This document shows positions 17,047-26,453 of a stretch of 64,000 nt of DNA, piece by piece. The stretch spans positions 394,495-458,494 of the forward strand of contig JACRJI010000008.1 in assembly GCA_016235665.1 (NCBI GenBank), given 5' to 3'. Under the pieces are notes generated by a model. It ran no database searches and was not told the DNA's origin. It saw only the letters and a program-made list of their open reading frames with translations. The stretch's first letter is position 1; the number at the start of each line of letters is the position of its first letter. The position numbers and the translations under genes are program-made. Source of the stretch: a candidate division TA06 bacterium (GTDB lineage Bacteria > Edwardsbacteria > AC1 > EtOH8).

Positions 17047-18129
17047 CTACTTGATGACTATCAGTTCCTTGGGCGATCTGCTCAGTATCCGGCAGCCCGT
17101 GGCGGTGACCACCACCAGATCCTCGATCCGCACCCCGCCCCAGCCCGGCAGATAGACCCCCGGCTCCACCGTCACCACCGAATTGACCGGCAGCAGGTTC
17201 TCGGACTTGCTGCCCACTCCCGGGGCCTCGTGCACTTCAAGGCCCACCCCGTGGCCCAGCCCGTGCCCGAAATACTTGGCATAACCGGCTTTGTCAATGA
17301 CCGCCCGGGCGGCAGCGTCTGCATCCTTGCCCTTGACCCCGGCCTTGACGGCCTTCAGCCCGGCCAGCTGGGCCTTAAGCACGGTGTCATAGACCTTCAA
17401 GTGCTTGGGACTTGGTTCTCCAATGCACACGGTCCGGGTCATGTCGGAATGATAGCCCCGGTAGACGGCCCCGAAATCAAAGACGATGAAATCGCCCTTC
17501 CTGATCTTCCGGTCCGAAGGCTGGGCGTGGGGCAGGGCGCTGTTGGACCCGGAGCCCACTATGGTGTCGAACGAGGGAGCGCTCGCCCCCAGGGTCTTCA
17601 TGATCGATTCCAGCCTGAAAGTTATCTCCAGCTCGGTCATTCCCGGTTTTACTATTTTGACTATCTTGCTGAAAGCCTGGTCGGCGATGGCGGCTGCCCG
17701 GGAGATGTTCCTTATTTCTTCCGCGACCTTGACCTTGCGGAGTTCCTCGGTCAGGCCCGTCAACGGCAGCAGTTTTTTCTTCTTCAGTTCTTTCTGCAGC
17801 AATTCGTACTGGTGGTATTTCAGATCATTCTTTTCAAATCCGATCCTTTGGGCCTTCTTAAAATCGGGATTAAGGAAAAGCTCCTCCCAGAGCCCTTTTT
17901 TGATGATGACGCACCTGGCCCCCTTCACCTCCCGTTTTACCTGTTCCTGATAGCGGAAATCGGTAAAGAACACCGACTCCTTCTTTGATATCCAAAGCAA
18001 GCCCGAACTGCCGGTGTAACCGGCCAGATACCTGATGTTGATCAAGTTGGTGATGATGATGCCGTCCGCCTTGTTTGAGGCCAGGGCCTTTCTGATGCCG
18101 TTGATCCTTTGACGGTTGATATCTGGCAT
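17047..18129 (-). CDS. pepQ: Xaa-Pro aminopeptidase/dipeptidase (M24B)
   Basis: A cytosolic metallopeptidase that cleaves next to proline. The 360 residues have an N-terminal creatinase-like domain (RINGIRKALASNKADGIIIT) and a pita-bread domain with metal ligands in FDFGAVYRGYHSDMTRTVCIG, GHGLGHGVGLEVHEAP and TVEPGVYLPGWGGVRIED. All five ligands are visible. Whether it acts as aminopeptidase or dipeptidase cannot be told from sequence. In related bacteria it often sits beside efp, as here. Confidence 0.92.
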   Translation of the reverse strand: MPDINRQRINGIRKALASNKADGIIITNLINIRYLAGYTGSSGLLWISKKESVFFTDFRYQEQVKREVKGARCVIIKKGLWEELFLNPDFKKAQRIGFEKNDLKYHQYELLQKELKKKKLLPLTGLTEELRKVKVAEEIRNISRAAAIADQAFSKIVKIVKPGMTELEITFRLESIMKTLGASAPSFDTIVGSGSNSALPHAQPSDRKIRKGDFIVFDFGAVYRGYHSDMTRTVCIGEPSPKHLKVYDTVLKAQLAGLKAVKAGVKGKDADAAARAVIDKAGYAKYFGHGLGHGVGLEVHEAPGVGSKSENLLPVNSVVTVEPGVYLPGWGGVRIEDLVVVTATGCRILSRSPKELIVIK

Positions 18130-18187
18130 AATAACTCCGGGGTTTAAAGTGAAATGTGGTATTTGTGGTCCCGGGTGTCCCTTAAAG

Positions 18188-18211
18188 GCATACCGCCCTG
18201 AGGCGGTATGC
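18188..18211. repeat. Perfect hairpin between TPR gene and pepQ
   Basis: GCATACCGCC and GGCGGTATGC form a 10-base-pair stem with a CTGA loop. It lies just beyond the TPR gene stop and upstream of pepQ. It lacks a T tract on the minus strand, so it may be a REP-like element or a weak terminator. Confidence 0.45.
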
Positions 18212-18249
18212 AGCAGTGAATACCAATTTTGCCCGGGAAATTTTTAGTT

Positions 18250-19839
18250 CTATTTTTGCAAAGACGACAGCCATGACTGAAAACTGCTGACGGTGTTCTC
18301 GCCCTCGGCCTTTTTCTCGCCTTCTGTCTCCGGTTTGGGCGGCTCGGCTGCAGCAGGTTGTTCACCTGAGGTTTTTGGGGCGTCTGAGAACAGGGCCGAA
18401 AAATCAACCGCTGCTTCCTTGGCCGGTTCGGGCACCGGCTGGGGTTCGGGGGTTGCAGGCACTTCGGCTCTTTCAGTCATAGGCTCAGACACCGGTTTGG
18501 ACTGTTCCTCCGGAGCAGATGTCCCGGCCAGGATATCATCAGGCTGAACTGCTTTTGGTTCTTCAGCCTTCACCTCTTCGGCCTTCTGTTCCGGTTTTTC
18601 AAACTTATCGAACATTCCGCCGAAAATATCTACCGCCGGCGGCGCTTCTGGCAATGAAGAGGCCGGTGTTTCCAGTACCGGTTCTTTCTTGGATTCAGGC
18701 TCAGTGGCAGGGATCGAGTGGGCAGCCGGTTCTTGTTTGACCGGTGGCTCAGGCTCTTTTTTCTCTTCGGCCGTCTCTTCCGGTTTTTCTTCGGGATATG
18801 CCTTTTCCAGCAGTTCGTCCATCCTGGCCTTATAATCATCGTTCCCGGGGTCTGCGGAGATCAGTTCCCGGTAGACCTCGACGGCTTTTTCATAAAAACC
18901 CTGCTGGACGTATATCTCGGCCAAAGTTACCGTGGCTTCCGCCGGTTTGCCGGCATCATCTGCGGCTGCCGGCTTTTCTTCCGCCTTGGCCTCCGGTTCT
19001 TCGGCCTTGACCGATTCTTCTTTGGCTTCAGTGACGGCGGGTTCTTCCTTTGTCTCCAGCGATGAAGATTCCGGGGCCACAATTGATTCCTCTTTTGTGG
19101 CTGGATTTTCTTCTTCGGACTTGTTTTCCGGCTCCGGAGATTCCAAAACCGGTTTCGCCTCCTGTTCCTCCGGCTTGACCGGTTCGGTTTTTGGAATGGC
19201 TTCCGCCAAAACATCAGGGAACGGGATCGGCTCAGGAGAGATGATTGCTTCTTTGGCCGGCTCTTCAGGTTTGAGGTCCACCGGTTTTTCTTCCGCCGCC
19301 ATTGCCTGTTCTTCCTTGACCGGCTCAGGCTCGGTTTCTCCGCGGACGATCTCAACCACCGGAGCTGGCTGGGGGGCCGGTTCGGGCTCAGGCTCCGGAA
19401 CGGCCTGGGGCTTTTCATCCTTTTTGGATTTCAGTAAGGCCACTTTCTCGCTTAGCTCTGCATCGCCCGGTTCCAGATCCAGCACCATCTGGTAAAACTT
19501 TACCGCTTCGGCAAACATATTTTGTTTTTCATAAGTGCCGGCCAGCAGTTTGTAGCCCACCATGTTCTGGGGATCGCTTTTGATGGTGGCCTCAAACTCC
19601 TCCCGGGCCAAGGCGTACATTTGTTTTTCCAGATAGCAGCGCCCCAGGATCAGATGTGCAGTGGCATAGGCCGGATGATGTTCCATACCCTTTTTGGCGG
19701 TCTCTATGGCCTCGTCTATCATGCCGGCCTTGCGGTAGGCATCGGCCAGCTGGGCAAAGACCCGCGATTTGGGGTCTGCCACCAGTTTTTGGGTAAGCTG
19801 TTCGATCTCCGGCGGTAATTTTAAATTTTCATCGGCCAT
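18250..19839 (-). CDS. TPR protein with long Glu/Pro-rich linker
   Basis: A 529-residue protein. Residues 1-145 contain three to four tetratricopeptide repeats (ADAYRKAGMIDEAIETAKKG, GRCYLEKQMYALAREEFEA, GTYEKQNMFAEAVKFYQMVL), and another sits near 300-340 (EIYVQQGFYEKAVEVYRELI). The rest is acidic, rich in Pro-Glu-Lys-Ala, and probably disordered. There is no signal peptide. The fold suggests a scaffold for protein contacts; function is unknown. A near-perfect sigma70 promoter lies 90 bases upstream. Confidence 0.8.
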   Translation of the reverse strand: MADENLKLPPEIEQLTQKLVADPKSRVFAQLADAYRKAGMIDEAIETAKKGMEHHPAYATAHLILGRCYLEKQMYALAREEFEATIKSDPQNMVGYKLLAGTYEKQNMFAEAVKFYQMVLDLEPGDAELSEKVALLKSKKDEKPQAVPEPEPEPAPQPAPVVEIVRGETEPEPVKEEQAMAAEEKPVDLKPEEPAKEAIISPEPIPFPDVLAEAIPKTEPVKPEEQEAKPVLESPEPENKSEEENPATKEESIVAPESSSLETKEEPAVTEAKEESVKAEEPEAKAEEKPAAADDAGKPAEATVTLAEIYVQQGFYEKAVEVYRELISADPGNDDYKARMDELLEKAYPEEKPEETAEEKKEPEPPVKQEPAAHSIPATEPESKKEPVLETPASSLPEAPPAVDIFGGMFDKFEKPEQKAEEVKAEEPKAVQPDDILAGTSAPEEQSKPVSEPMTERAEVPATPEPQPVPEPAKEAAVDFSALFSDAPKTSGEQPAAAEPPKPETEGEKKAEGENTVSSFQSWLSSLQK

Positions 19840-19926
19840 TTGGCTTCTCCATGAAAAATGAGTGTTTTTTAAGAACGGCAGAACTTGCCTAACGTATCAT
19901 AACATTAAGCAATTAGGCTAAGTTAT

Positions 19927-19955
19927 ATTATATTCTGAAGCGTTGGATTTGTCAA
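19927..19955 (-). promoter_or_regulatory. Consensus sigma70 promoter of the TPR gene
   Basis: On the minus strand TTGACA (19950-19955) and TATAAT (19927-19932) are separated by 17 bases, the exact housekeeping consensus. The start site would be near 19920, giving a leader of about 80 bases. The surrounding 19840-20052 gap holds no gene. Confidence 0.75.
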
Positions 19956-20052
19956 TAGAAAATCGAGTCTCATGTGACTTTTACGGCCGGCAGACCCCAC
20001 CATCGAAGTAAAAAAACAGAGATAACAGCTTTTTTACAATGAAACCGCGTAC

Positions 20053-21090
20053 CTATTTTTTACCTTCAAGTTGCGGGATTTTTATTACAAAAGGTTGTTT
20101 TACTACTCCCTTTTCGGTGATAAAAGCCGTCACCAGACTCCCGGGAGTCACATCAAACGAAGGATTGTAGACCCCGATGTCCGCCGGGGCGGTGACCGAC
20201 TGGCCAAAGGACCTGACCTCTTCCGGTTTTCTCTGTTCAATCGGTATCTGCTTCCCGGTCCTGATCTTGAAATCAAAGGTGGACAAAGGCGCCGCCACAT
20301 AGAACGGCAGCCCGTGGTATTTGGCGGCCACCGCCACGTTGTATGTCCCTATCTTGTTGGCGAAATCGCCGTTCCGGGCGATCCGGTCGGCCCCCACTAT
20401 CACGCAGTCGATCTTTTTCTGGGCCATCAAAAAAGCCGCCATGTTGTCGCAGATCAGGGTGGCCGGGACCTTCTCCTGTTTCAGTTCCCAGGCGGTCAGC
20501 CGGGAACCCTGCAGCAGGGGCCGGGTCTCGTCGGCATAGACCATTTTGACCCTGCCCAGTTTGTGGGCGGTAAAGATCACCCCCAGGGCGGTTCCGATGC
20601 CCCCGGTGGCCAACGCCCCGCTGTTGCAGTGGGTCAGGATGCTGGATCCCGGCTTTATCAAAACGCTTCCGTATTTCCCGATCCGGGCGCAGGTGGCGGC
20701 GTCTTCGGCCTGGATCGTTCTCGCTTCAGCCAGCAGCCCTTCTTTGATCTCCGGCAGGGCGGCGCCTTTTTTGTTCAGGGCATCAAATACCTGCCGCATC
20801 CTTCCCAGCGCCCAGAACAGGTTGACGGCAGTGGGGCGGGTGATCCTGATCCGTTGAAAGGCGGCCTCAAAATCCTTTGGCAGGCTGTTTCTGGAAGAAG
20901 ACCTGATCCCCAGCGCCAGGCCGTAGGCCCCGGCGATGCCGATCAGCGGAGCGCCGCGCACCGCCAGGGTCTCGATGGCCCAGGCCAGCTTTTCCACCGT
21001 ATTGCAGTTCAGGTATTTGAGCCGCCCCGGCAGCTCCCGCTGGTCTATCAACGTGATGCCTTCGTTCTTCCATTCAATGGGTTTAATCAT
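20053..21090 (-). CDS. mtnA: S-methyl-5-thioribose-1-phosphate isomerase
   Basis: MtnA converts methylthioribose-1-phosphate to the ribulose form in methionine salvage. The 345 residues show RGAPLIGIAGAYGLALG, HCNSGALATGGIGTALGVI, ADETRPLLQGSRLTAWEL and VGADRIARNGDFANKIGTYN, including the catalytic Cys and Asp. It is homologous to eIF2B-type subunits, but these motifs favour MtnA. No other salvage gene is in the window. Confidence 0.94.
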   Translation of the reverse strand: MIKPIEWKNEGITLIDQRELPGRLKYLNCNTVEKLAWAIETLAVRGAPLIGIAGAYGLALGIRSSSRNSLPKDFEAAFQRIRITRPTAVNLFWALGRMRQVFDALNKKGAALPEIKEGLLAEARTIQAEDAATCARIGKYGSVLIKPGSSILTHCNSGALATGGIGTALGVIFTAHKLGRVKMVYADETRPLLQGSRLTAWELKQEKVPATLICDNMAAFLMAQKKIDCVIVGADRIARNGDFANKIGTYNVAVAAKYHGLPFYVAAPLSTFDFKIRTGKQIPIEQRKPEEVRSFGQSVTAPADIGVYNPSFDVTPGSLVTAFITEKGVVKQPFVIKIPQLEGKK

Positions 21091-21111
21091 AATAGCACTT
21101 ATTTTTGTTAT

Positions 21112-21498
21112 CTAAAGTTTTATTGAATCAAGGACAGATAGAATTGTATCTCGGTTAAAACTTACTGCTATTTTGCCTGAATAATTATGTTCAAGATAAC
21201 AGTCGACAATCAACTGTTTGGATTTTCCATCTTTTTTTAATCCAATTTCGATATGACTATCAAATTTAGGATTAACTATTACTTCCTTCGTCTGAGATTT
21301 ATTGATATTACCAACAAAATATGATTGTCCTGAGACGTATACGGTTACAGAGTCAATTGAAACAGTATCGTTATTACAAAGACCTACTGTTACACCACTT
21401 TGTTTTGTGCTACTACATCCGAGTGCTATTATTACACTAACAACTATTGTAATTATTATGCGTATATTTTCATAAATAAATTTGGGCATAACTTTCAC
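21112..21498 (-). CDS. AT-rich putative lipoprotein, unknown family
   Basis: A 128-residue protein with a hydrophobic N-terminus and a lipobox (IIALGC, Cys near residue 28), followed by a small beta-rich domain. I do not recognise it. Its base composition is much more AT-rich than maf and mtnA on either side, suggesting recent acquisition. It is 2 bases after the maf stop and on the same strand, so it is probably transcribed with its neighbours. Confidence 0.6.
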   Translation of the reverse strand: MKVMPKFIYENIRIIITIVVSVIIALGCSSTKQSGVTVGLCNNDTVSIDSVTVYVSGQSYFVGNINKSQTKEVIVNPKFDSHIEIGLKKDGKSKQLIVDCYLEHNYSGKIAVSFNRDTILSVLDSIKL

Positions 21499-21500
21499 TT

Positions 21501-22112
21501 TTACTTTCTTAGACCGATTAGTTTTATCATCTTGTCCAGTTTCACCAGCGGCAGGCCCACCACGTTGAAATAACAGCCGTCCACTTTTTCCACGATCAGG
21601 GCCCCCAGTTCCTGGATGCCGTAGGCCCCTGCCTTGTCCAGCGGCTCGCCCGAGGCCACGTAATTGTTGATATAAGCCGGGGACAAACGGCGGAATTTGA
21701 CCTTGGTGACCTCGTAGCCGGTGATGATCCTGCCGTCAAACGGGGAGATCAGGCACAGTCCGGTAAAGACCTGGTGCCAGCGGCCGGAAAGCATCCTCAG
21801 CATCCTTGCCGCCCCGGCCCCGTTCTCCGGCTTGCCCAGCACGTGATGCCTATAGGCTACCACCGTGTCGGCGGCTATTATAAGACGCTTCTTATCCCGC
21901 TGGGAAAGGCGGGACCTGACCTCTATTGCTTTATCCCGGGCCAGCTTTTTGACCGCGGTCTCAGGCGCAAGATTTTCTATCCCGTCCTCATCCACCAGGG
22001 GTATGACAACCTTGAAATCAGCCCCCACCCCCTGAAGCAGGCTTTTGCGCCGGGGCGAGCCCGAGGCCAGGACGAGTTTGGGCCAGTTCAGGTATTTTGA
22101 TATTTCGGCCAT
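21501..22112 (-). CDS. maf: Maf-family nucleoside triphosphate pyrophosphatase
   Basis: Maf proteins hydrolyse dTTP/UTP or modified nucleotides to monophosphates. The 203 residues contain LVLASGSPRRKSLL, the central IIAADTVV motif, FTGLCLI and GAYGIQELGALIVEKVDGCY-type signatures, which place it in the YhdE-like dTTP/UTP group. The start at 22112 overlaps the tsaD stop by 25 bases; no better ATG is seen before the conserved motif. Confidence 0.93.
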   Translation of the reverse strand: MAEISKYLNWPKLVLASGSPRRKSLLQGVGADFKVVIPLVDEDGIENLAPETAVKKLARDKAIEVRSRLSQRDKKRLIIAADTVVAYRHHVLGKPENGAGAARMLRMLSGRWHQVFTGLCLISPFDGRIITGYEVTKVKFRRLSPAYINNYVASGEPLDKAGAYGIQELGALIVEKVDGCYFNVVGLPLVKLDKMIKLIGLRK

Positions 22113-23113
22113 GTGACCCTTGCTTGTACGGTATTGTCGGATATTTTTTGGCCTTGGTCCAGCATCCTGGAAGCGCAGGCCGACACCATGGCCGCATTAT
22201 CGGTACAGAGCCTGATGCCGGGGATCGCTATTTTCAGGCCTTCCCTCCGCTCCAGCTCGGCCAGGCTCTGGCGCAGAAAGCCGTTGGCGGCCACCCCGCC
22301 GGCCACCGCGGCGTTTTGGCAGCCGGCCAGGTCGCAGGCCCTTTTAAGTTTTTCCACCAGCACCGTACAGGCCGCCGTTTGAAAGCCCCGGCAGACATCG
22401 TTGATCATTTCTTCCGATAAATTCTCCCGTCCGCCGTTCTTGGGATCCAGCACGTAATTCAGGACCGCCGTCTTGAGCCCCGAAAAGGAAAAATCCAGGC
22501 TTTGGGACCCCAGCATGGCTTTGGGGAAAACGACCCTGTCTGATGATGACAATTTAGCCCGTTGTTCGATGGCCGGACCGCCGGGATAACCCAGCCCCAG
22601 CAGTTTGGCTACTTTGTCAAAAGCCTCGCCGGCGGCGTCGTCCAGGGTCTGGCCCATCAGGGAGAACCGGAACCCGGCATCGATGTAAAAAAGCGAAGTA
22701 TGGCCGCCAGAGACCACCAGGGCCACGGCGGGGGCCTTCAGTTCCGGGTCATTCAGAAAAGCGGCCTGAGCGTGGGCCTCCACGTGGTTGACCGAAACGA
22801 AGGGAACGTCCAGGCTTTGGGCCAGTCCCCGGGCAAAACAAAAGCCCACTAACAGGGCTCCGGCTAAGCCGGGCCGGCTGGTGGCGGCCACGGCGTCTAT
22901 TTGGCTGGGAGATATTCCGGCCTGGGTCAAAGCCTCCCTGACCACCGGAACGATCTTCTTCAGGTGGTCGCGCGAAGCCAGCTCCGGTACCACTCCGCCG
23001 TACTGCCGGTGCACCGTCTGGGAATAGATGACGTCGGACATTATCTTTTTGCCGTCCAGCACCACCGCGGCGGCCGTCTCATCGCAGGATGTTTCAATGC
23101 CCAGTATCTTCAT
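22088..23113 (-). CDS. tsaD: tRNA N6-adenosine threonylcarbamoyltransferase
   Basis: TsaD completes the t6A37 modification of ANN-decoding tRNAs. The 341 residues start with MKILGIETSCDETAAAVV and carry NHVEAHAQA, ALVVSGGHTSL, FSFSGLKTAVLNY and GGVAANGFLR, so metal and nucleotide sites are present. It overlaps ybbR by 4 bases and maf by 25. tsaB, tsaC and tsaE are not in the window. Confidence 0.97.
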   Translation of the reverse strand: MKILGIETSCDETAAAVVLDGKKIMSDVIYSQTVHRQYGGVVPELASRDHLKKIVPVVREALTQAGISPSQIDAVAATSRPGLAGALLVGFCFARGLAQSLDVPFVSVNHVEAHAQAAFLNDPELKAPAVALVVSGGHTSLFYIDAGFRFSLMGQTLDDAAGEAFDKVAKLLGLGYPGGPAIEQRAKLSSSDRVVFPKAMLGSQSLDFSFSGLKTAVLNYVLDPKNGGRENLSEEMINDVCRGFQTAACTVLVEKLKRACDLAGCQNAAVAGGVAANGFLRQSLAELERREGLKIAIPGIRLCTDNAAMVSACASRMLDQGQKISDNTVQARVTWPKYQNT

Positions 23114-24030
23114 TTGATGTCCACCTCAAAGTCGCGGGGATCGGCGGCTATCAGCTCCAGCTTGTCCGGCAGCTCGATCACTGCCTGAAGGCGGTGATGG
23201 CCCGGGGCCAGCCCCTTCAGGTCCAGGGTGATCTTGAACTGCCCGGGCTCGGCCTGCTGCAGCACCTGCTGGGGCCCGGATACCGCCAGGTCGATGGTCC
23301 CCGGGGAAAAGCTGACCAGGTACCCCTGGCCCCGGTTCAAAAGCGCCACCGGCACGTTTTTATACAATCTCTCCTGGGTCTTTTCAAAACAAAGTTTCAC
23401 CCAGACTGATTCCGGGTCGGCCTTGAACAGCAGGGTGTCGGGAGGGGCCACTCGGCAGCGGACCCGCTGGTTCTCTGACCTGCCGTCCACTTTCACCGGC
23501 CAGGTATAAACACTGTCAATTTTTTCCAGCAGCCGCTGGGGTCCGGAGATGATGACCAGCGAAGGCTCGGCGGCCGTGCTGTCGCAGACGATGTAGCCGC
23601 TGGCCGGAATGCCGGATACATCAGGCAGCACCCGCACCTCCTTCTGCCCCAGGCGGTCCAGGTTGACCGTGATCTCGTTGATCACGAAAGCTGCCTCCAC
23701 CGCCTTCAGGTTGAAGGGGTACCGAAGCAGTTCCGGCGACAGATCGAAGGTCAGTTTTTTGACCTGACGGTTGGCCATATCCGCCAGTACTTTTGGGGGA
23801 TTAAGTTTGAAGACCAGCATGTCCTTGCCCCGGGCCCTTATCTGGCAGGGTACCAGGGGGGGCGTGGCTGCCAGCACAAAACCGGCCGGAATGTTGGCCA
23901 CCAGCACCGGGCAGTATATCTTCTGCTGATACTCCCGCTCGGTGGCGGCATGAAACCACATCAGCAGGGCCAGCACCAGCGAGGCCAGGCGGATGTCGAG
24001 ATTATGGAATATCTTCCAGCGGTTTTTCAT
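23110..24030 (-). CDS. YbbR-domain membrane-anchored protein (CdaR-like)
   Basis: A 306-residue protein with one N-terminal membrane helix (LDIRLASLVLALLMWFHAA) and about three YbbR repeats outside the membrane, each with a GLAPG- or PAGFV-like strand pattern. In Firmicutes the equivalent CdaR regulates the cyclic di-AMP synthase CdaA. No cdaA or glmM is adjacent here; the gene instead overlaps tsaD by 4 bases. Function is therefore uncertain. Confidence 0.82.
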   Translation of the reverse strand: MKNRWKIFHNLDIRLASLVLALLMWFHAATEREYQQKIYCPVLVANIPAGFVLAATPPLVPCQIRARGKDMLVFKLNPPKVLADMANRQVKKLTFDLSPELLRYPFNLKAVEAAFVINEITVNLDRLGQKEVRVLPDVSGIPASGYIVCDSTAAEPSLVIISGPQRLLEKIDSVYTWPVKVDGRSENQRVRCRVAPPDTLLFKADPESVWVKLCFEKTQERLYKNVPVALLNRGQGYLVSFSPGTIDLAVSGPQQVLQQAEPGQFKITLDLKGLAPGHHRLQAVIELPDKLELIAADPRDFEVDIK

Positions 24031-24092
24031 GGGATTATTTGTGCTACGATTTTAAATTTCGTGCTACGGGTTGAAACGGAGTCTCTGCTGAT

Positions 24093-24680
24093 TTATTTCT
24101 TCCCCATCCAGCCTTCCACCAGGTCGCAGATCACGTGCTCCATGGCCAGATGGCATTCCTGTATCCGGCAGGTGGCGTCGCCCGGGGCCAACAGGCACAG
24201 GTGGCAGGCTTTCTTCAGTTTCCCCCCGGTTCCTCCGGACAGGCCTATTGTTGCCAGGCCCAGTTTTCTGGCGGACTGCACCGCCTTCAGCACGTTATTG
24301 GAATTACCGCTGGTGCTGATGGCTAAAAGCACGTCGCCCTTTTTCCCCAAGGCCTCCACCTGGCGGGAAAAGATGGTGTCGAAGCCGTGGTCGTTGGCCT
24401 CGGCGGTCAAAAGCGAGGTGTCGGTTGTCAACGCCAAAGCGGCCAGGGCTTTCCTTTCCTTCTGAAAGCGGACCACCAGCTCGGTGGCCACATGCTGGCT
24501 GTCGGCGGCGCTGCCCCCGTTGCCGCAGATCAAAAGTTTTCCTCCGGTCTTTAAGGCCCGATGGATCATTTCAGCAGTCTTGTGGATATTGGCAGCTTGC
24601 AGTACCGCGGTCTGCTGCAGGGCGAACGAGCTTTTGTAGAGCTCGGCCTTGACGGCCTGGATTTCCTTATTCATTTTCAT
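24093..24680 (-). CDS. gmhA: Phosphoheptose isomerase (SIS domain)
   Basis: GmhA converts sedoheptulose-7-phosphate to glycero-manno-heptose-7-phosphate for LPS or glycan heptose. The 195 residues carry [50 protein letters not shown], and the C-terminal [15 protein letters not shown] signature. Other heptose genes (hldE, gmhB) are not seen. It starts the gmhA-ybbR-tsaD-maf run and lies beside the dTDP-sugar genes. Confidence 0.92.
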   Translation of the reverse strand: MKMNKEIQAVKAELYKSSFALQQTAVLQAANIHKTAEMIHRALKTGGKLLICGNGGSAADSQHVATELVVRFQKERKALAALALTTDTSLLTAEANDHGFDTIFSRQVEALGKKGDVLLAISTSGNSNNVLKAVQSARKLGLATIGLSGGTGGKLKKACHLCLLAPGDATCRIQECHLAMEHVICDLVEGWMGKK

Positions 24681-24727
24681 TTTGGTGAATTATAAACTTT
24701 AGGTGTTTTCTATAGGATGGTATTTTT

Positions 24728-24796
24728 TGACAGGATTAACAGGATTTTATATATCTTGATTTTTAAAGAATCCCGTAAATCATGTAAATCCTGTCT
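24728..24796. repeat. Dispersed repeat word (GACAGGATT family), copy 2, inverted pair
   Basis: GACAGGATTAACAGGATT (24729) and ATCATGTAAATCCTGTC (24779) form an imperfect inverted repeat around an AT-rich centre. It lies in the gap between rfbD and gmhA. Single arms occur at 5965 and 42743. Confidence 0.6.
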
Positions 24797-24820
24797 ACCC
24801 CTTGAAAGTTCATTGAGCTT

Positions 24821-25666
24821 TTAACACTGCACATGCATGGTTTCGCGGATGTAATCCTTTAATCCCTCTTCCCAGTGCCTTAAAGGCGTCTTGAATTCCT
24901 TGTTCCAGGCGAAATTGTTCAGCACCGAATAGGCCGGCCGTTTGGTGGGAGTGGGATATTCGTGAGACTTGATGGGAATGATATTGGTTTTGACCCCGGC
25001 GTGCTTCATGGCGGCTTTGGCGAACTGATGCCAACTGCAGGTGCCGGAATTGCTGAGATGATAGACCCCGTAAAGGTTGCTCTGACCCAGCATTGACAGG
25101 GCATTGCACAGGTCGCGGGTGTAGGTGGGCGAGCCGGTCTGGTCGTCAACCACTTTGACCGTGCCTTCCTCCCGGGCCTTTTTAAGGATGCTGGCCACAA
25201 AGTTCTTGCCGTTGGGGCCGTAGAGCCAGGATGTGCGGACGATGTAATACCTGTTCAGGAGAGATCGCACCTCCGCCTCCCCCGCCAGCTTGGATCGGCC
25301 GTAGTGCCCCAGGGGATTGGGGCTGTCCCACTCGTAATAAGGTTCCCGCTTGGTCCCGTCGAACACGAAGTCGGTGCTGATGTACAACATCGGAATGTCC
25401 AGTTTTTGGCAGGCCAGGGCCGCGTGCCTGGTTCCCAGCCCGTTGACCAGGTAGGCCCGGTCGGGATCTGTCTCGCAGCCGTCCACGTTGGTCATGGCCG
25501 CGCAGTGCACCACCAGTTGGGGGTTAAGGTCGGCGATGGCCTCCACCGCCTCCTTGTGCGACAGGTCAAAATCGCCCAGGTCCACCCCGGTCACCTGGTG
25601 CTGGGAGCTGAGCTCGGCGCAGAGGTCGGTGCCCAGCATCCCCTTGGCCCCGGTCACTAAGATCAT
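24821..25666 (-). CDS. rfbD: dTDP-4-dehydrorhamnose reductase
   Basis: RfbD reduces dTDP-4-keto-rhamnose, the last step of dTDP-rhamnose synthesis. The 281 residues form an extended SDR: MILVTGAKGMLGTDLC, STDFVFDGTKREPY, and the YGRSK catalytic motif, then SWLYGPNGKNFV. The start is set at 25666, not the in-frame ATG at 25747, because the conserved nucleotide-binding strand begins here and the ATG overlaps the rfbA stop as ATGA. rfbB and rfbC are not in the window. Confidence 0.93.
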   Translation of the reverse strand: MILVTGAKGMLGTDLCAELSSQHQVTGVDLGDFDLSHKEAVEAIADLNPQLVVHCAAMTNVDGCETDPDRAYLVNGLGTRHAALACQKLDIPMLYISTDFVFDGTKREPYYEWDSPNPLGHYGRSKLAGEAEVRSLLNRYYIVRTSWLYGPNGKNFVASILKKAREEGTVKVVDDQTGSPTYTRDLCNALSMLGQSNLYGVYHLSNSGTCSWHQFAKAAMKHAGVKTNIIPIKSHEYPTPTKRPAYSVLNNFAWNKEFKTPLRHWEEGLKDYIRETMHVQC

Positions 25667-26397
25667 CGCTTGGCCCGTTCCGCCTTCTGGCCGATGTAGT
25701 GGTTGACCCGCCACAGGTCCTCGATGGATGACCCGGCGTCGCCCCACCAGCCCTTGATGATCTCGTAAGTCATGTGGCCTTTCTGGATGAAGGCATTGTT
25801 GACGTCGGTGATCTCCAGTTCCCCCCGGCCCGAAGGCTTCAGCGTTTTCAGGATGTTCCAGACCTGGGCGTCATACATGTAGATGCCGATGACGGCATAA
25901 TTGCTCTTGGGATTTTTGGGTTTCTCTATGATGTTCTTAACCAGCGGGCCTTTGAGCTCGGCCACCCCGTATTCCTTGGGATTATCCACGGTCTTCAGGA
26001 AGATCTTGGCTCCCGATTCCTGTTTGTCAAAATCGCTGACCGCCTTTTTGATGGATCCGTCCAGGATGTTGTCGCCCAGCATCACCACCACCTTGTCATT
26101 GCCCACGAAGTGGCGGCACAGCCCCAGGGCTTCCGCTATCCCTCCCTCGCGCCGTTGGTAGGTGTAGTTTATGTGCTGGAGGCCAAATTCTTCGCCGTTG
26201 CCCAAAAGCCTTAAGAAATCTCCGGCAGCGTTGCCGCCGGTCACCAGCATGATGTCCTTGATCCCGGCCTCCACCAGTGTCTGGATGGGATAGTAGATCA
26301 TGGGCCTGTCGTACACCGGCAGCAGGTGCTTGTTGGTGATGCTGGTTAGCGGGCGCAGCCTGGTGCCCAGTCCGCCGGCTAAGATGACTCCCTTCAT
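25663..26397 (-). CDS. rfbA: Glucose-1-phosphate thymidylyltransferase, short form
   Basis: It makes dTDP-glucose from dTTP and glucose-1-phosphate. The 244 residues have MKGVILAGGLGTRLRPLT, KHLLPVYDRPMIYYPI, VMLGDNI and the substrate region EKPKNPKSN. It is about 50 residues shorter than the enterobacterial enzyme, a known short class lacking the C-terminal allosteric region. The start has an AGGAG site. It overlaps rfbD by 4 bases. Confidence 0.9.
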   Translation of the reverse strand: MKGVILAGGLGTRLRPLTSITNKHLLPVYDRPMIYYPIQTLVEAGIKDIMLVTGGNAAGDFLRLLGNGEEFGLQHINYTYQRREGGIAEALGLCRHFVGNDKVVVMLGDNILDGSIKKAVSDFDKQESGAKIFLKTVDNPKEYGVAELKGPLVKNIIEKPKNPKSNYAVIGIYMYDAQVWNILKTLKPSGRGELEITDVNNAFIQKGHMTYEIIKGWWGDAGSSIEDLWRVNHYIGQKAERAKR

Positions 26398-26453
26398 TGA
26401 AGACTCCTATATTTGTATTTATTACTTTACCACGGAAACACGGAGAGTTAAAC

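Noticed and set aside
23110..24030. Cyclic di-AMP regulator assignment for the YbbR protein
   Set aside because: No cdaA or glmM is adjacent, so only the domain name is supported.
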